A DNA stretch of 64,000 bases, taken from positions 558,001 through 622,000 of the forward strand of contig NZ_BMKX01000001.1 in assembly GCF_014644555.1 (NCBI RefSeq), in the 5' to 3' direction. Below are positions 44,467 through 54,039 of this stretch, piece by piece; positions within the stretch are counted from its first letter, which is position 1; every line of letters starts with the position of its first letter. The position numbers were made by a program, and so were the translations under genes. The DNA is from Glutamicibacter ardleyensis (GTDB lineage: Bacteria; Actinomycetota; Actinomycetes; Actinomycetales; Micrococcaceae). The notes beneath the pieces are model-generated. The model did no database searches, was not told where the DNA came from, and saw only the letters and a program-made list of their open reading frames with translations.

Positions 44467-46007
44467 TGCCTACCGTTATCTGTCGATGAGGATGGATCGA
44501 AGTCTTCTGCAATAGCTTCCATTAGAACCGCATTCATCAGTCGGTGCCTTTCTTCACGTTGCGGGCTCCAACGTTGCTCAACTTTAAAATCGGTCTCTAG
44601 TAGAAAGTACAGAAACACTTTTAGGAGCTGGGCATCTCCATTATTGAGCCTACGTTCTAAGCCGTAAAATCTACGAACCCATTCAACGCTGAGATCTATT
44701 CTTCGAGCCACACGATCCGCCCGAAAGAGCTCATTTGATGGCAAGGTTACTAATCGAAGTTCTATTGGATCGCAGTCATCAAAATATTGCAAACTTTCCA
44801 ACTGAGAAATTACTGAAGGGTTAATTCCACGAGACGGCTCTACGAGCCTTATTTCTTTTCGTTTAGTCCTTCTCGATTCTTTTTGTAGTCGTATTAAATC
44901 AACGAAATATGTATCTAAATATCGCGCGGATTGTTCGGGAGTATGCGACTTGGACATTGCACTCATGAAGTCCTCAGAATAGATTGGCGCAATCTTTTCC
45001 GAATTAAGAGAAATAAAATGTTCGTTGGAATCGTCTAGCTCAATTTTGATCCGGCCAAGTCCGAAGTCTTTCTTGGGGACGCGGAGTCCTGCCCAATTCT
45101 GCCCAACTGATAGCAGCCTTCCCCGGCGGTATAAAAAAACACCTTGACTTGATTCGCCAGGCTCACCATATAAATTAAACGACGAAGATCCAAGACGAGG
45201 CAAAAAAATATGCGCTTCAATTTTGCATGATGTGCCATCGGGTAAATCAACTATAAAATCTTGGGGGTAGCCATTGCGCTCAAGCGAATCTTCGAACGGA
45301 TCAATAGGGTCAACCAGCGTTGGCGGTAAAGTCTTACGACGGTCGACATCGTAAGTGTCAATATCTATGCAGACTTTTCTCTCCTGCAGGCGACGATGAA
45401 ATATTATCCCCAAATGTTCTCGAATAGCTCGTAGCTTCGAAGTCCGCCACTCGATTAAGTCACCTATTTCAGACGTATGAATGACGTCTAATAGGCCTCT
45501 CCATTCGACGAGTGTTCCGTGCACCAACTCTAGCCCTGGCACATCGTCGAGTTTTCGGCTGGCGTGTCCCTCTTCCAATACGTCTACGCTAAAATCACTA
45601 CTAACCGACTGATCCATTCGACGTCCTACAGATTGCCCCCATTCCTGACGGGAATAAACTGCGAATGAATCGGCCTGCGATAACGAGGCGACTTTCAGAC
45701 CAAGGCCAAAATACCCTAAATCCGCGGACTTATATTCTCTTTTAGCTCCAAAAGTCATTGCTTTCTTGAGCTCTACGGAGGACATCCCTTTTCCGTTGTC
45801 GATAATCTGAAGCGCTAGAATATTACTCCCACGCTGGACGAAACGCACCCGGACGTGAGTCGCATCTGCATCGATTGAGTTATCAACTAAGTCCGCTATG
45901 GCACTTTTGAGGTCATGGTGACGACCAATTGCAGCAATGGTAGACGGGTCCGGCAATACCGTCTCTCTTGTCCAAAGCTCTTGGCCGAATTCTTGGTTAG
46001 TAGGCAT
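44463..46007 (-). CDS. GHKL ATPase, MORC/MutL-like, of the Z1 operon
   Basis: This protein of about 514 aa opens with a Bergerat ATP fold: N-box ADLVDNSIDADAT (Asn43), G1 DNGKGM (Asp70), G2 GYFGLGLK (98-105). The residue that is Glu in the N-box of most GHKL ATPases is Asp39 here. Such ATPases clamp on DNA by ATP-driven dimerisation, as in MutL, MORC and topoisomerase II. I chose the ATG at 46007, which follows GAGGACTAGTTGG and lies 4 nt after the stop of the large ATPase gene. Confidence 0.87.
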   Translation of the reverse strand: MPTNQEFGQELWTRETVLPDPSTIAAIGRHHDLKSAIADLVDNSIDADATHVRVRFVQRGSNILALQIIDNGKGMSSVELKKAMTFGAKREYKSADLGYFGLGLKVASLSQADSFAVYSRQEWGQSVGRRMDQSVSSDFSVDVLEEGHASRKLDDVPGLELVHGTLVEWRGLLDVIHTSEIGDLIEWRTSKLRAIREHLGIIFHRRLQERKVCIDIDTYDVDRRKTLPPTLVDPIDPFEDSLERNGYPQDFIVDLPDGTSCKIEAHIFLPRLGSSSFNLYGEPGESSQGVFLYRRGRLLSVGQNWAGLRVPKKDFGLGRIKIELDDSNEHFISLNSEKIAPIYSEDFMSAMSKSHTPEQSARYLDTYFVDLIRLQKESRRTKRKEIRLVEPSRGINPSVISQLESLQYFDDCDPIELRLVTLPSNELFRADRVARRIDLSVEWVRRFYGLERRLNNGDAQLLKVFLYFLLETDFKVEQRWSPQREERHRLMNAVLMEAIAEDFDPSSSTDNGRQ

Positions 46008-46011
46008 CCAA

Positions 46012-49000
46012 CTAGTCCTCAAACCGAGTTTGCCCACCGAGTTTTTTAACGTTTTCAGCAATACTGACTGCTGCCTCCGTTGGAATACCGATTGACATGT
46101 CTACCTCGAAATTAATTCTGAGATCAAAAACTTCGGCTTGCGGATTATCCAAGTAGCTAAGAACTGCTCGTTCGATTAGCTTTAGTTGATCGCTCAAGTT
46201 TCGCGATGAGTCAAGCGGGATGAAACCGCTCGCATGAGTCTTTAGCGGTTCCACTTCAGGTTCTGGTTCCGGCTCAGCGTTGGTCGTGCCAGGCTTTGGC
46301 GACGAAGATGTCTTTGCCAGTCTTCGCATTTCTACTTCTACGTCTGCGGCCCTACGTGAGCTTCCAATATCAAGAAGCAATGCTGTTAAAAGTCTCCGAG
46401 TAGACAGCGCGTTGGAGAAATAAAAATTGGAGCCCTCACGAAATGTCTCATGTTCTTCGACATCCATATCGTCGGAATAACTATTCGAACGTACGGTCTT
46501 CAGGGTTGTACATGGCACACATTTAAAGCTTCGCCTGATTTTTGGCTCGATCCTATGGAGCACAGGGAATAGTGCGGCGATAGTCTCAACTTCTCCATCG
46601 TCATCTTTCTCATACTCAAAGACACTGAAAAATTCGATTCGAACTTCTTGAACCTTCCAATTTCGAATCAAAGCCTCTTTGAGTTCGTAGTCCTCAACAT
46701 AAATAACGGAACTCTTTGCCGTCTTTAATAAGTACTCGCATGTGTCCTTGTCTTGCGTCACTTTAATGAGGTTCGCAGGATATTTACGCTGTCCTCCGTT
46801 CGGCCCTTCGACTAGCAACTGTTCTGGTCGTTTGGCACCTCGCAACGCCAATAAGCCATAAAGCTCATGGACACGTGAGACAGGAAGTTTCTCTTCGGCT
46901 AGCGGAAGCACGAAGCTCCAGTTGATCTTGTCGATAGTTGTCGGCAGCTCTAGTTTTTCCGCGTGTGAAGGGCCAGGGTATGGCAAGTAGCCGATCGGAA
47001 TGCCATCAACGTCGCCAGAACAGTACCGTACATCTATGAAACCCAACCTGGTTTGCAGCACTCCGTAGTTTCGCACCCACCACATGTCAGGGCCTTCGAT
47101 TACTTTGGGGTCTTTATAAGCGCTACTGAACTCCACCTTCGACTTGAACATATCGTTAGAAAGAAGTCGCTGGGTCGTTTTTTCTCGAGTACGAATTGAT
47201 GCTTCGCGAAGTAAATGAAGGCCCTCTGTAGTTAAAGCGGGTTTAAAACGAAGAGAAAATTCGGAAACTGGAACCGGTGTTGACCTTGATTCTTCCGAAA
47301 TTCTTGCTGCTTCAGATTTCTTCCACACCTTGTAGGTTGGATCGTCAACCGTTGCCAATGGATCAGAGAGGGCGCTTCTAACATTCAAATTTCTTATTAG
47401 GGTTAGATCCTGTCGATGGAACTGAACATCAACGAGAAGGGACTCATCGCCAACGCTATCTCCCGCAATAAGGCCATTGGGTAACCACATATCAGCAGTT
47501 GGGCGCCAACGACCGTCTTTCGCTCGGACCCGCAATTTATCTACTTCGAGTTTCTCCCCGATCAGCGAAAGCATCTCTGGGACAGGTAACGCTCGCGAAA
47601 GTCGCCACAACGAAAGAGTCGCGCCCTCATCGTCATAATTCTTGGCAACTTGTCGTGCTATACGAGCGACTTTCCCTCTGTCGTCGAGGACATGAAAGCC
47701 TAACTTACGAAGAAGCGTGCTGACATCGCCATAGTGCAAGAATTCATAGTCGACGAGATTGGCTCCCTCATCGTGCGCGTCCATCGGTAGAAATGTCTGA
47801 GTAACGATGGGCTGACGAACGCTACCATCATGCATGCGTACAATCCGACTTCGACGCATGGCTGCCAGAAGATCTGGGTGGCGTTGTTCAATTTCAACGG
47901 CCAATCTAAGAGCATGTTCAAAGTCATCGAATTGGCCCCCATAAGTAACCTCTTCTAACCATTGCTCAATTGTGGCCCTACCTTTATTAGCAAGGCCCAA
48001 AAGCCGGCGAATAACGAGTCGTCGCTCTTTGGTGGCCACGGCAGACGGATGGAGCCAAGGACGTTCAGATCCTACCCAGCGTGACCACATTTCTTCTAAA
48101 TAATCCACATCTGAAAGATCCGGTGGGAAAATCAAATCGGAAATATTCCGGAGTTCACCTGACCTAGCAGGCAGACAGGGGACTACGGACAAAGCTATGA
48201 AGATAGGTTCATTGATTACGGTATCGGCCCACGAGATTACTTCGCGCCCACGTGCCGGCAGTAAGTCCAAATAGCTGGAAGGATCGGCTTCATCTTGGAA
48301 AGAAGCTAAGGCTCCTGCAACCATAGTTGGTAGAGCATTTTGAAGAATTTCTTTGTTATATAGCGTTTGAAGCATGCTATGTCGGTCTTCATTCATCTTG
48401 AACGCAGCATTAACTATTCCCCGAAGCGAGGTGGTGTGACTCGTTGGGAAATAATTCCAGAAGCTACCCCGTTGTCTCCGCGAATTCCCGGTAATTGGAA
48501 CCGCCCAAGTTACTTCGACGGTGTCGCGGGCAGCAATTGCGCCGGCCTCAACACTCGCCATTGCGCTGACCTTATGGTTATAGCGGAATATTCTCCAGTC
48601 TTCTGAAGCACCCTCGGATTCTAATGTGACGAAGGATCCTTCCCGTCGTGCAGTCCATACGACTAGGCTTCCTTCGATCATGTTTTCGAACTCGAGGGAA
48701 CCTATATTTTGCGAAAAAAGTAGGAATTCATGTGGAAAATTATTCATCGCGTCGCTGAGCCATTTTGCTTGTTGCGCTAATGGAAGTTTAACGACAGTAC
48801 TAGACCATTTCATTAGCTCGCGCAGAATATGATCATCTTTTGCTTCGTCAACAGGATCCACTGGAGTTGCTATCCGTAGCACAGGATAAGATGCCAACCC
48901 GGGATACAAAGGTTCAAGAAGCTGATTGCTATATTCGCGATCCCATTTTACAGAACCACTTTTGCTGAAAATCTGCGGAGAGTCAGAAATCTGAATTACC

Positions 49001-49353
49001 GATTTGAATCCCAATCCAAAACGCCCGATTTGATCATCGCGCTTCTCAGAGGAGTGCGAAAGCATCAAAGTTCGATACCCCGACTCAGTGAAGGCCGCCC
49101 CTTCATTGGCACAGTACAGCGCATCGTCAGTCAGAACAATTCTCACACGGCCATTGGGTTGGTCGATCGCGTCAGCGGCATTCTGAATAAGTTCATTTAG
49201 CTGTTTGCGGCCGTACCCACTCTGAGTAATCGCCTGTTCGATGTTGCTGTGTTCACGAACCAGATCTGGTCGGGCTTTATAAGCGTTCAACGCTTGCACA
49301 GTCTCATCCGCGACGAATTGATTCAGACTACTGTCTACGCCAGCCCATGACAT
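46012..49353 (-). CDS. Large sacsin-like GHKL ATPase, first gene of the Z1 operon
   Basis: This protein of about 1113 aa has an N-terminal Hsp90-like ATP fold resembling the sacsin N-terminal ATPase: N-box NELIQNAADAID (Glu54, Asn58), a G1 loop DDALYCANEGAAF and G2 GRFGLGFKS (110-118). The rest has no motif I recognise apart from an acidic Glu/Pro linker (EPEPEPEVEP) near residue 1022 and a C-terminal alpha/beta part. ATG 49353 has GGGAGGAG 12 nt upstream. A TTG at 49362 is better spaced. It probably corresponds to the large first component of Mza-type operons. It may sense phage DNA or proteins, an inference only. Confidence 0.82.
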   Translation of the reverse strand: MSWAGVDSSLNQFVADETVQALNAYKARPDLVREHSNIEQAITQSGYGRKQLNELIQNAADAIDQPNGRVRIVLTDDALYCANEGAAFTESGYRTLMLSHSSEKRDDQIGRFGLGFKSVIQISDSPQIFSKSGSVKWDREYSNQLLEPLYPGLASYPVLRIATPVDPVDEAKDDHILRELMKWSSTVVKLPLAQQAKWLSDAMNNFPHEFLLFSQNIGSLEFENMIEGSLVVWTARREGSFVTLESEGASEDWRIFRYNHKVSAMASVEAGAIAARDTVEVTWAVPITGNSRRQRGSFWNYFPTSHTTSLRGIVNAAFKMNEDRHSMLQTLYNKEILQNALPTMVAGALASFQDEADPSSYLDLLPARGREVISWADTVINEPIFIALSVVPCLPARSGELRNISDLIFPPDLSDVDYLEEMWSRWVGSERPWLHPSAVATKERRLVIRRLLGLANKGRATIEQWLEEVTYGGQFDDFEHALRLAVEIEQRHPDLLAAMRRSRIVRMHDGSVRQPIVTQTFLPMDAHDEGANLVDYEFLHYGDVSTLLRKLGFHVLDDRGKVARIARQVAKNYDDEGATLSLWRLSRALPVPEMLSLIGEKLEVDKLRVRAKDGRWRPTADMWLPNGLIAGDSVGDESLLVDVQFHRQDLTLIRNLNVRSALSDPLATVDDPTYKVWKKSEAARISEESRSTPVPVSEFSLRFKPALTTEGLHLLREASIRTREKTTQRLLSNDMFKSKVEFSSAYKDPKVIEGPDMWWVRNYGVLQTRLGFIDVRYCSGDVDGIPIGYLPYPGPSHAEKLELPTTIDKINWSFVLPLAEEKLPVSRVHELYGLLALRGAKRPEQLLVEGPNGGQRKYPANLIKVTQDKDTCEYLLKTAKSSVIYVEDYELKEALIRNWKVQEVRIEFFSVFEYEKDDDGEVETIAALFPVLHRIEPKIRRSFKCVPCTTLKTVRSNSYSDDMDVEEHETFREGSNFYFSNALSTRRLLTALLLDIGSSRRAADVEVEMRRLAKTSSSPKPGTTNAEPEPEPEVEPLKTHASGFIPLDSSRNLSDQLKLIERAVLSYLDNPQAEVFDLRINFEVDMSIGIPTEAAVSIAENVKKLGGQTRFED

Positions 49354-49892
49354 ACCTATCAAGTTCTCCTCCCAAAAAGAGAAACATTCCGACAAATCCT
49401 AAAACGGATACACCAAGTATTGATTTAATGAAGTGCAGCAACCTACGTGATGTAAACGCACACAACTAAACGCATGCTCTGAATGCAACAGTACACCGGT
49501 AAAGGTTATGTACTGTAGATCCTTGAGTCATGAACGTTCGTAATATAAGGCGTTACTTTCGCCGAAAAATTAGGTCTTTTTGCTATAAAAAAATCTCTCT
49601 TTTGGAAGATATGACGTCTAGTTCGGTGTCATACACAAGCATCGGTACCTAATTCATGCATTTCTGACGAACGAATGAAGGCATTGAACGCAATCATGTC
49701 CAGCGTTTTCACTCAAATTTCCCGAATACTTAGGTAATCGGAAAAGTTCTTCTGGACGGAAACTCCTTCACAGCTTCATTACTGCAATACCTCGGCCGAT
49801 ACAATAGGACTTGCTCGTTTCAACTTAATGAGATCGTGATGACTCTTAAGCTGCCACCAATGCAGTGCGATCAGCTCTATGAAAGTATGGCG
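49354..49892. other. AT-rich region upstream of the defence operon
   Basis: About 540 bp without a credible gene. It holds the operon promoter region, then unrelated sequence and dispersed repeat C (core at 49857-49865). Confidence 0.5.
49845..49872 (+). repeat. Dispersed repeat C (right island end)
   Basis: It contains TGCCACCAATGCAGTGCGAT, the same orientation as repeats A and B but a weaker match after the core CCAATGCAG. Confidence 0.4.
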
Positions 49893-50216
49893 TCACCGGC
49901 GACTACGTGCCGAACCTATCATCAAACTCATCGAGTCGATATCGTCTCGCCCCTGGCCATCGCACCGAAGGTTGTTGGATAGGGGAAGCTGGTGCGAAGC
50001 ACTCTCGATAATATGCATCCGATAACCGCCAGTATTTGGGAAACCCACGTGGTCTCCCGCCGCGATGCCGTGCGGAAATTCGAAGCTCCTACGCAAGATC
50101 AGCTCTTCCTCCATGCAATAAGTACCCACTAAGAATCCGTTGCCTTGCTTCCGCTCCCGTCGCGGAGTTGTCGCATGAATAAGTATTGGGTCTACCAAAA
50201 AGTCAGCGGAGGTTGA
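49893..50216 (-). pseudogene. C-terminal fragment of a PLP-dependent decarboxylase (Y4yA-like)
   Basis: About 105 residues begin DFLVDPILIHATTPR and contain GTYCMEEELILRR, GDHVGFPNTGGYRMH and SASHQLPLSNNL. They fit the C-terminal barrel of fold-III PLP decarboxylases (diaminopimelate/ornithine type, Y4yA subgroup). Upstream of about 50216 the frame loses all homology, so some 350 residues are missing. It sits exactly where composition returns to high GC, and so marks an island junction. Confidence 0.75.
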
Positions 50217-50295
50217 ACGACATTCCGCCGATGAGCTCGGTGAACTTGCGCAAGAACGCGTCGCTGCGGCTGGGCACGCTGTTTTGCCACGTCAT
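50203..50295 (-). CDS. Possible 30-residue ORF or gene tail at the island junction
   Basis: A 30-codon frame from ATG 50295 encodes a sequence ending RKFTELIGGMSFNLR, with balanced, protein-like composition. It lies 28 bp after the SRPBCC stop. It may be a tiny gene or the tail of a truncated gene. No family is recognised and the ribosome-binding site is weak. Confidence 0.3.
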   Translation of the reverse strand: MTWQNSVPSRSDAFLRKFTELIGGMSFNLR

Positions 50296-50323
50296 TGACG
50301 AGCCACTCAGGGCAAAAGGCACC

Positions 50324-50770
50324 TTACTCGGAGGCCTCGGGGAACTGCCCGGCCAGCCGTTCCAGGGTGCGTTCCATATTGGGCCCGGTGCTCCGGGTGA
50401 AGCCCATCAGCCGCAGCAGCCATTGGTGCCGCACCCGGCTCGCGTCCCAGGTTTCGCTGACCAGCGTCCCGGCCCCGACAGCTTCCAACTCGTAGCGCCA
50501 CCGATGCCCGCTGAAGTGCCGCCAGGCGATCTGCCGGTCTTGCTCGAACTCCACCACGGTATTGCTGATCCGGTACGGGACACCCAAGCGCATCTGCATG
50601 CCGAACTCGCTGCCCAGGCTGAGCTTGCTTCCCTGCGCGTTCGAGGCCCGCAGCGTTCCGGAGCCGTCGATGACCGGGTGCATGGCCGGATCGGTGAGCA
50701 GTTCAAAGATCTCTGAAGGCGCGGCGGCCACGAGGCGGCGGCGGGTTTGCAGATACGGGGATTCACTCAT
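50324..50770 (-). CDS. SRPBCC (START-like) family protein
   Basis: This 148-aa protein has the helix-grip fold pattern of the polyketide cyclase/dehydrase group: RRRLVAAAPSEIFELLTDPAMHPVID at the start, WRYELEAVGAGTLVSETWD in the middle and a long C-terminal helix. These proteins bind hydrophobic ligands in a central cavity. It is divergent from the PhoD-like gene by 107 bp. The ligand is unknown. Confidence 0.82.
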   Translation of the reverse strand: MSESPYLQTRRRLVAAAPSEIFELLTDPAMHPVIDGSGTLRASNAQGSKLSLGSEFGMQMRLGVPYRISNTVVEFEQDRQIAWRHFSGHRWRYELEAVGAGTLVSETWDASRVRHQWLLRLMGFTRSTGPNMERTLERLAGQFPEASE

Positions 50771-50877
50771 CAGCCCATCCTAGGCATCATCTGCTCCCCT
50801 GCCCGGCAGCCGGGCCTATCCCCCACGAAGTTGTTGTGCCATTCTTGGTTCACCTGCACCCTCAGGAAGGAAAATCG

Positions 50878-52545
50878 ATGAGCCCGCGAAACGATCAGGA
50901 CCTTGTCCTTGGCCCGATGCTCCGCCACGTGGATGCCAGCTCAGCCAGTATCTGGGTGGAGACAGCTCGGTCTGGCACCGTCGAGGTCCGCTGCGGTGAA
51001 GAAACCTGGCGTGCGCCGACATTTGGTGCCCACGGCCACCACTATGCGTTGGTTGAGGTGACGGGGCTGGAGGTTGGAAGCGTTTATCCCTACAGCGTAC
51101 ATCTAGATGGGGAACCGGTCTGGCCGCGCGATGATGGCTTCCCCGAATCATTCATCGCCACTATCGACCCGGCCAAGAAGCCACGGCTGGCCTTCGGGTC
51201 CTGCCGCACCAGCATTCCGCACGACGCGGCGGGCAACCGCAAGCACGGTGTTGACGCGATGCGCGCCTACGCCCTGTCCATGGCGAGCCCAGAACACGGA
51301 CCGTGGCCGGATCTGATGTTCTTCCTCGGCGATCAGGTTTATGCGGACTCCACCAGTGAGCAGATGCGCGAGTTCATCCGTAGCCGGCGCGATATCAGGG
51401 ACGAACCCGGGGCGGAGCTGAAGGACTTTGAGGAATACGCCCACCTGTACCGGTTGGCTTGGTCGGACCCGGCCAACCGTTGGCTTCTTTCCACCCTGCC
51501 CAGCGCGATGATCTTCGATGACCATGATATCCGCGACGATTGGAACTCCTCGCTGAGTTGGAAGCAGGATATGGAGCAGAGAAGCTGGTGGCACCAACGC
51601 ATTGTTGCGGGCCTCGGCTCATATTGGATCTATCAGCACTTAGGCAATCTCTCCCCCGAGGGGCGGGCTGCAGATCCACTCTGGCAACGCATCAAGGCGC
51701 ACACCGGCCCCGAAGAATTGGATATCACCGCCGATTTGGACCGGTTCGCCGAGCGCGTCGATGCCGCACCGGAAGAATACAGCTTCAGCTACTGCCGCGA
51801 CTGGGATACGGTGCGGCTGATCGTGGTGGACTCCCGTGCCGCACGCAGCCTCGACCCCGAAGAGCGTGCCCTGCTCGACCCACCGGAAAATGCGTGGCTC
51901 GACGAACATATGCAAGGAGGATTCCGCCACCTGCTCGTCGCTACCTCACTGCCCTTCCTGCTGCCCATGGGACTGCATCACGTGGAAGCGTGGAACGAGG
52001 TCTACTCCTCCGGGCAACGCGGCCCGGCCCGGGCGTGGCTCGGGGAACGGCTGCGCCGGGCCGTGGATCTTGAGCATTGGGCGGCATTCCAGCAAAGCTT
52101 CCAGAACGTCGCCCGGTGGGCCACCGAGGTCGCCGACGGCCAGCGCGGACCGGCCCCGCAGACCGTCACCTTCCTCTCCGGGGACGTGCATTTCTCCTAC
52201 GTCTCCGAGGTCGAACGCGAGACCGGAAGCAGGATCCTGCAAGCCGTGTGTTCGCCCATCCGCAACCCGCTGCCCCGGTTCATGCGCTACTTTGCCGCAG
52301 CCCTGGCCTTGGGTCCGGCCGTCCCGTTCGGGGCGTGGATGGCGCGCAGGGCACATGTGCCGGACCCGCCCTTTCGCTGGAACGGCATCAAGGGTCCCTG
52401 GTTCGACAACAATTTGGCCATCCTCGAGGACACCGAAGACGGGCTGGTGATCAGCTGGGTCACCGGGGTGGTTGACCACCGAGACCATCTGCACCCGAGG
52501 CTGGAAACCGTCGAAGTGGCAGTGCTCGAGCCGCGCGAGGGTTGA
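50878..52545 (+). CDS. PhoD-like metallophosphatase
   Basis: This 555-aa protein of the alkaline phosphatase D family has an N-terminal Ig-like domain. The metallophosphatase part contains FGSCRTS, FFLGDQVYAD, MIFDDHDIRDDW and LSGDVHFSY, which carry the metal-binding Asp/His residues. No signal peptide is seen at the chosen start, so it may be cytosolic, unlike classical secreted PhoD. AAGGAAAATCG precedes the ATG at 50878. An upstream in-frame start at 50836 lacks a clear site. It would hydrolyse phosphodiesters or monoesters. Confidence 0.88.
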   Translation: MSPRNDQDLVLGPMLRHVDASSASIWVETARSGTVEVRCGEETWRAPTFGAHGHHYALVEVTGLEVGSVYPYSVHLDGEPVWPRDDGFPESFIATIDPAKKPRLAFGSCRTSIPHDAAGNRKHGVDAMRAYALSMASPEHGPWPDLMFFLGDQVYADSTSEQMREFIRSRRDIRDEPGAELKDFEEYAHLYRLAWSDPANRWLLSTLPSAMIFDDHDIRDDWNSSLSWKQDMEQRSWWHQRIVAGLGSYWIYQHLGNLSPEGRAADPLWQRIKAHTGPEELDITADLDRFAERVDAAPEEYSFSYCRDWDTVRLIVVDSRAARSLDPEERALLDPPENAWLDEHMQGGFRHLLVATSLPFLLPMGLHHVEAWNEVYSSGQRGPARAWLGERLRRAVDLEHWAAFQQSFQNVARWATEVADGQRGPAPQTVTFLSGDVHFSYVSEVERETGSRILQAVCSPIRNPLPRFMRYFAAALALGPAVPFGAWMARRAHVPDPPFRWNGIKGPWFDNNLAILEDTEDGLVISWVTGVVDHRDHLHPRLETVEVAVLEPREG

Positions 52546-52664
52546 TGCGACCTGCAGACATGGGGCTGCACATCTGTTTGCTTCATTCCACGGCCTGCTG
52601 GAGGTCATCGGCGTGCAGCAAGAGCGCGCCGAGAGGTTATTGAACCCATGTGAAAGATCTCTGT

Positions 52665-53747
52665 TTAGATGCAGAAATTAGCGGCTCCTTCGAGGGTCAG
52701 CTGCTCCAATCCGCCGCGATCCCAGCTGCTGCGTTGGCGGCGGGCTCCATTGCCCTGCGACTGAATCAGATTCAGTTGTTCGAGTACGTAAGTCTCATCC
52801 CCATTCTTTTTTAATGCATCAGCAACATAGTCCAGAAGCTGCTGCGTCGCCGCTTGTGAATCAATATTCACTGCGTGCCACGGATCGAAGAAACTGCCGT
52901 CCAAACCATGCTTGGCAGCCTGCCACAAACTCAGTTCCAAGAGCCCCGTTGAAAGCTGAGGATCCTGCGGAGGGCTCTCCACGACGGTATCGACGATCGC
53001 CCGGATGAGCAGGGCGAACATCACCGATTCCCGGGGAGAAAGCTGAGTATCAGCCACCCGCACTTCAACCGTTGGATATCGTTCAGAAAGCCGGACACTC
53101 CAAAAGATATGCCCGTTATCCAGGACAACTTCTGAAGCAGAAATCCTCTTCATATACTGTTCGTAGCCCTCGATGCTCTCAAATGCTGGAGGGATGCCCG
53201 TGACAGCCCATCGCTGATAGTGGATGGTCCGCCACGATGCGAAGCCGGTGTCCTCTCCGTTCCAAAATGGCGAATTCGCCCCGATGGCAGAAAGTATGGG
53301 AAGCCAGGACCGCAGCGCATTCATGGTTCGAAGGCCCACACTGAGGTCCGGAATTTGCACGTGAACATGTAGCCCACAGATGAAATGTTCTCTGGCAAGG
53401 GCCGGAGCAAACCGTGAAATCTGATGGTAACGCTCTCCCGGAGCGAAACTGACCTCCGCTGGAAATACGGGTAAGGTTCCGGAAGCTATGGGCGTGATGC
53501 CGTGATTCATGCATCTTTGTTTCAGCGCGGTGCGGTAGGCATCAAGGGACTCAAGGGCTTCTATGCCGCTGGCGCAAATCGCTGTGGCGCTTTCAATTTG
53601 GCAAGCCAGCAGTTCATACTGAGTCGTACTTCCGGCAATGCGGGTACCGAGAAATTCTTCGCTCACGTCCGCCGGTATTGATCGAGGCATGAAAGTCTTG
53701 GAATCCAGAAGGAAGAACTCTTCCTCAATTCCGAAAGCCCGGCCCAT
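52665..53747 (-). CDS. Carboxylate-amine ligase, YbdK/GCS2 family
   Basis: This 360-aa protein has the GCS2 signature GIEEEFFLLD near the start, HVHVQIPD in the middle and WSVRLSERYPTVEVRVADTQLSPRE near 250-280, which form the ATP-grasp-like glutamine-synthetase fold of gamma-glutamylcysteine ligases. Bacterial YbdK members often have weak glutamate-cysteine ligase activity. I took the ATG at 53747, with GAGG upstream. Longer frames start inside low-homology sequence. Confidence 0.88.
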   Translation of the reverse strand: MGRAFGIEEEFFLLDSKTFMPRSIPADVSEEFLGTRIAGSTTQYELLACQIESATAICASGIEALESLDAYRTALKQRCMNHGITPIASGTLPVFPAEVSFAPGERYHQISRFAPALAREHFICGLHVHVQIPDLSVGLRTMNALRSWLPILSAIGANSPFWNGEDTGFASWRTIHYQRWAVTGIPPAFESIEGYEQYMKRISASEVVLDNGHIFWSVRLSERYPTVEVRVADTQLSPRESVMFALLIRAIVDTVVESPPQDPQLSTGLLELSLWQAAKHGLDGSFFDPWHAVNIDSQAATQQLLDYVADALKKNGDETYVLEQLNLIQSQGNGARRQRSSWDRGGLEQLTLEGAANFCI

Positions 53748-54039
53748 GATTGCCTCATTTCCGATCCCTGATCCAAAGATCCGCGTGGTGGCGGCGAACC
53801 GATGAAATGAACAGTAGAGCCGATGCCTGCAGGGAAGGAAAATACTTCTGGAAGTTTCAGCGAATCCCCAGTTTTGGCGCCGCCGCTTTCCCCATTCAGA
53901 TTCCAGGCCTTCGTCTGGAGGACCGGCTTGAATTCCGGGCGTCCTTTCAGGAACCGCAGACCGGTCGCCGCCGTGAACTAGCATTGACCATGTACCCGCC
54001 CTGACCTCCAAGCCCCCATCTCTTGAAAGCAGGAATATC

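Noticed and set aside
53748-54039. Possible manganese (yybP-ykoY) riboswitch before terC
   Set aside because: I could not find the conserved loop sequences.
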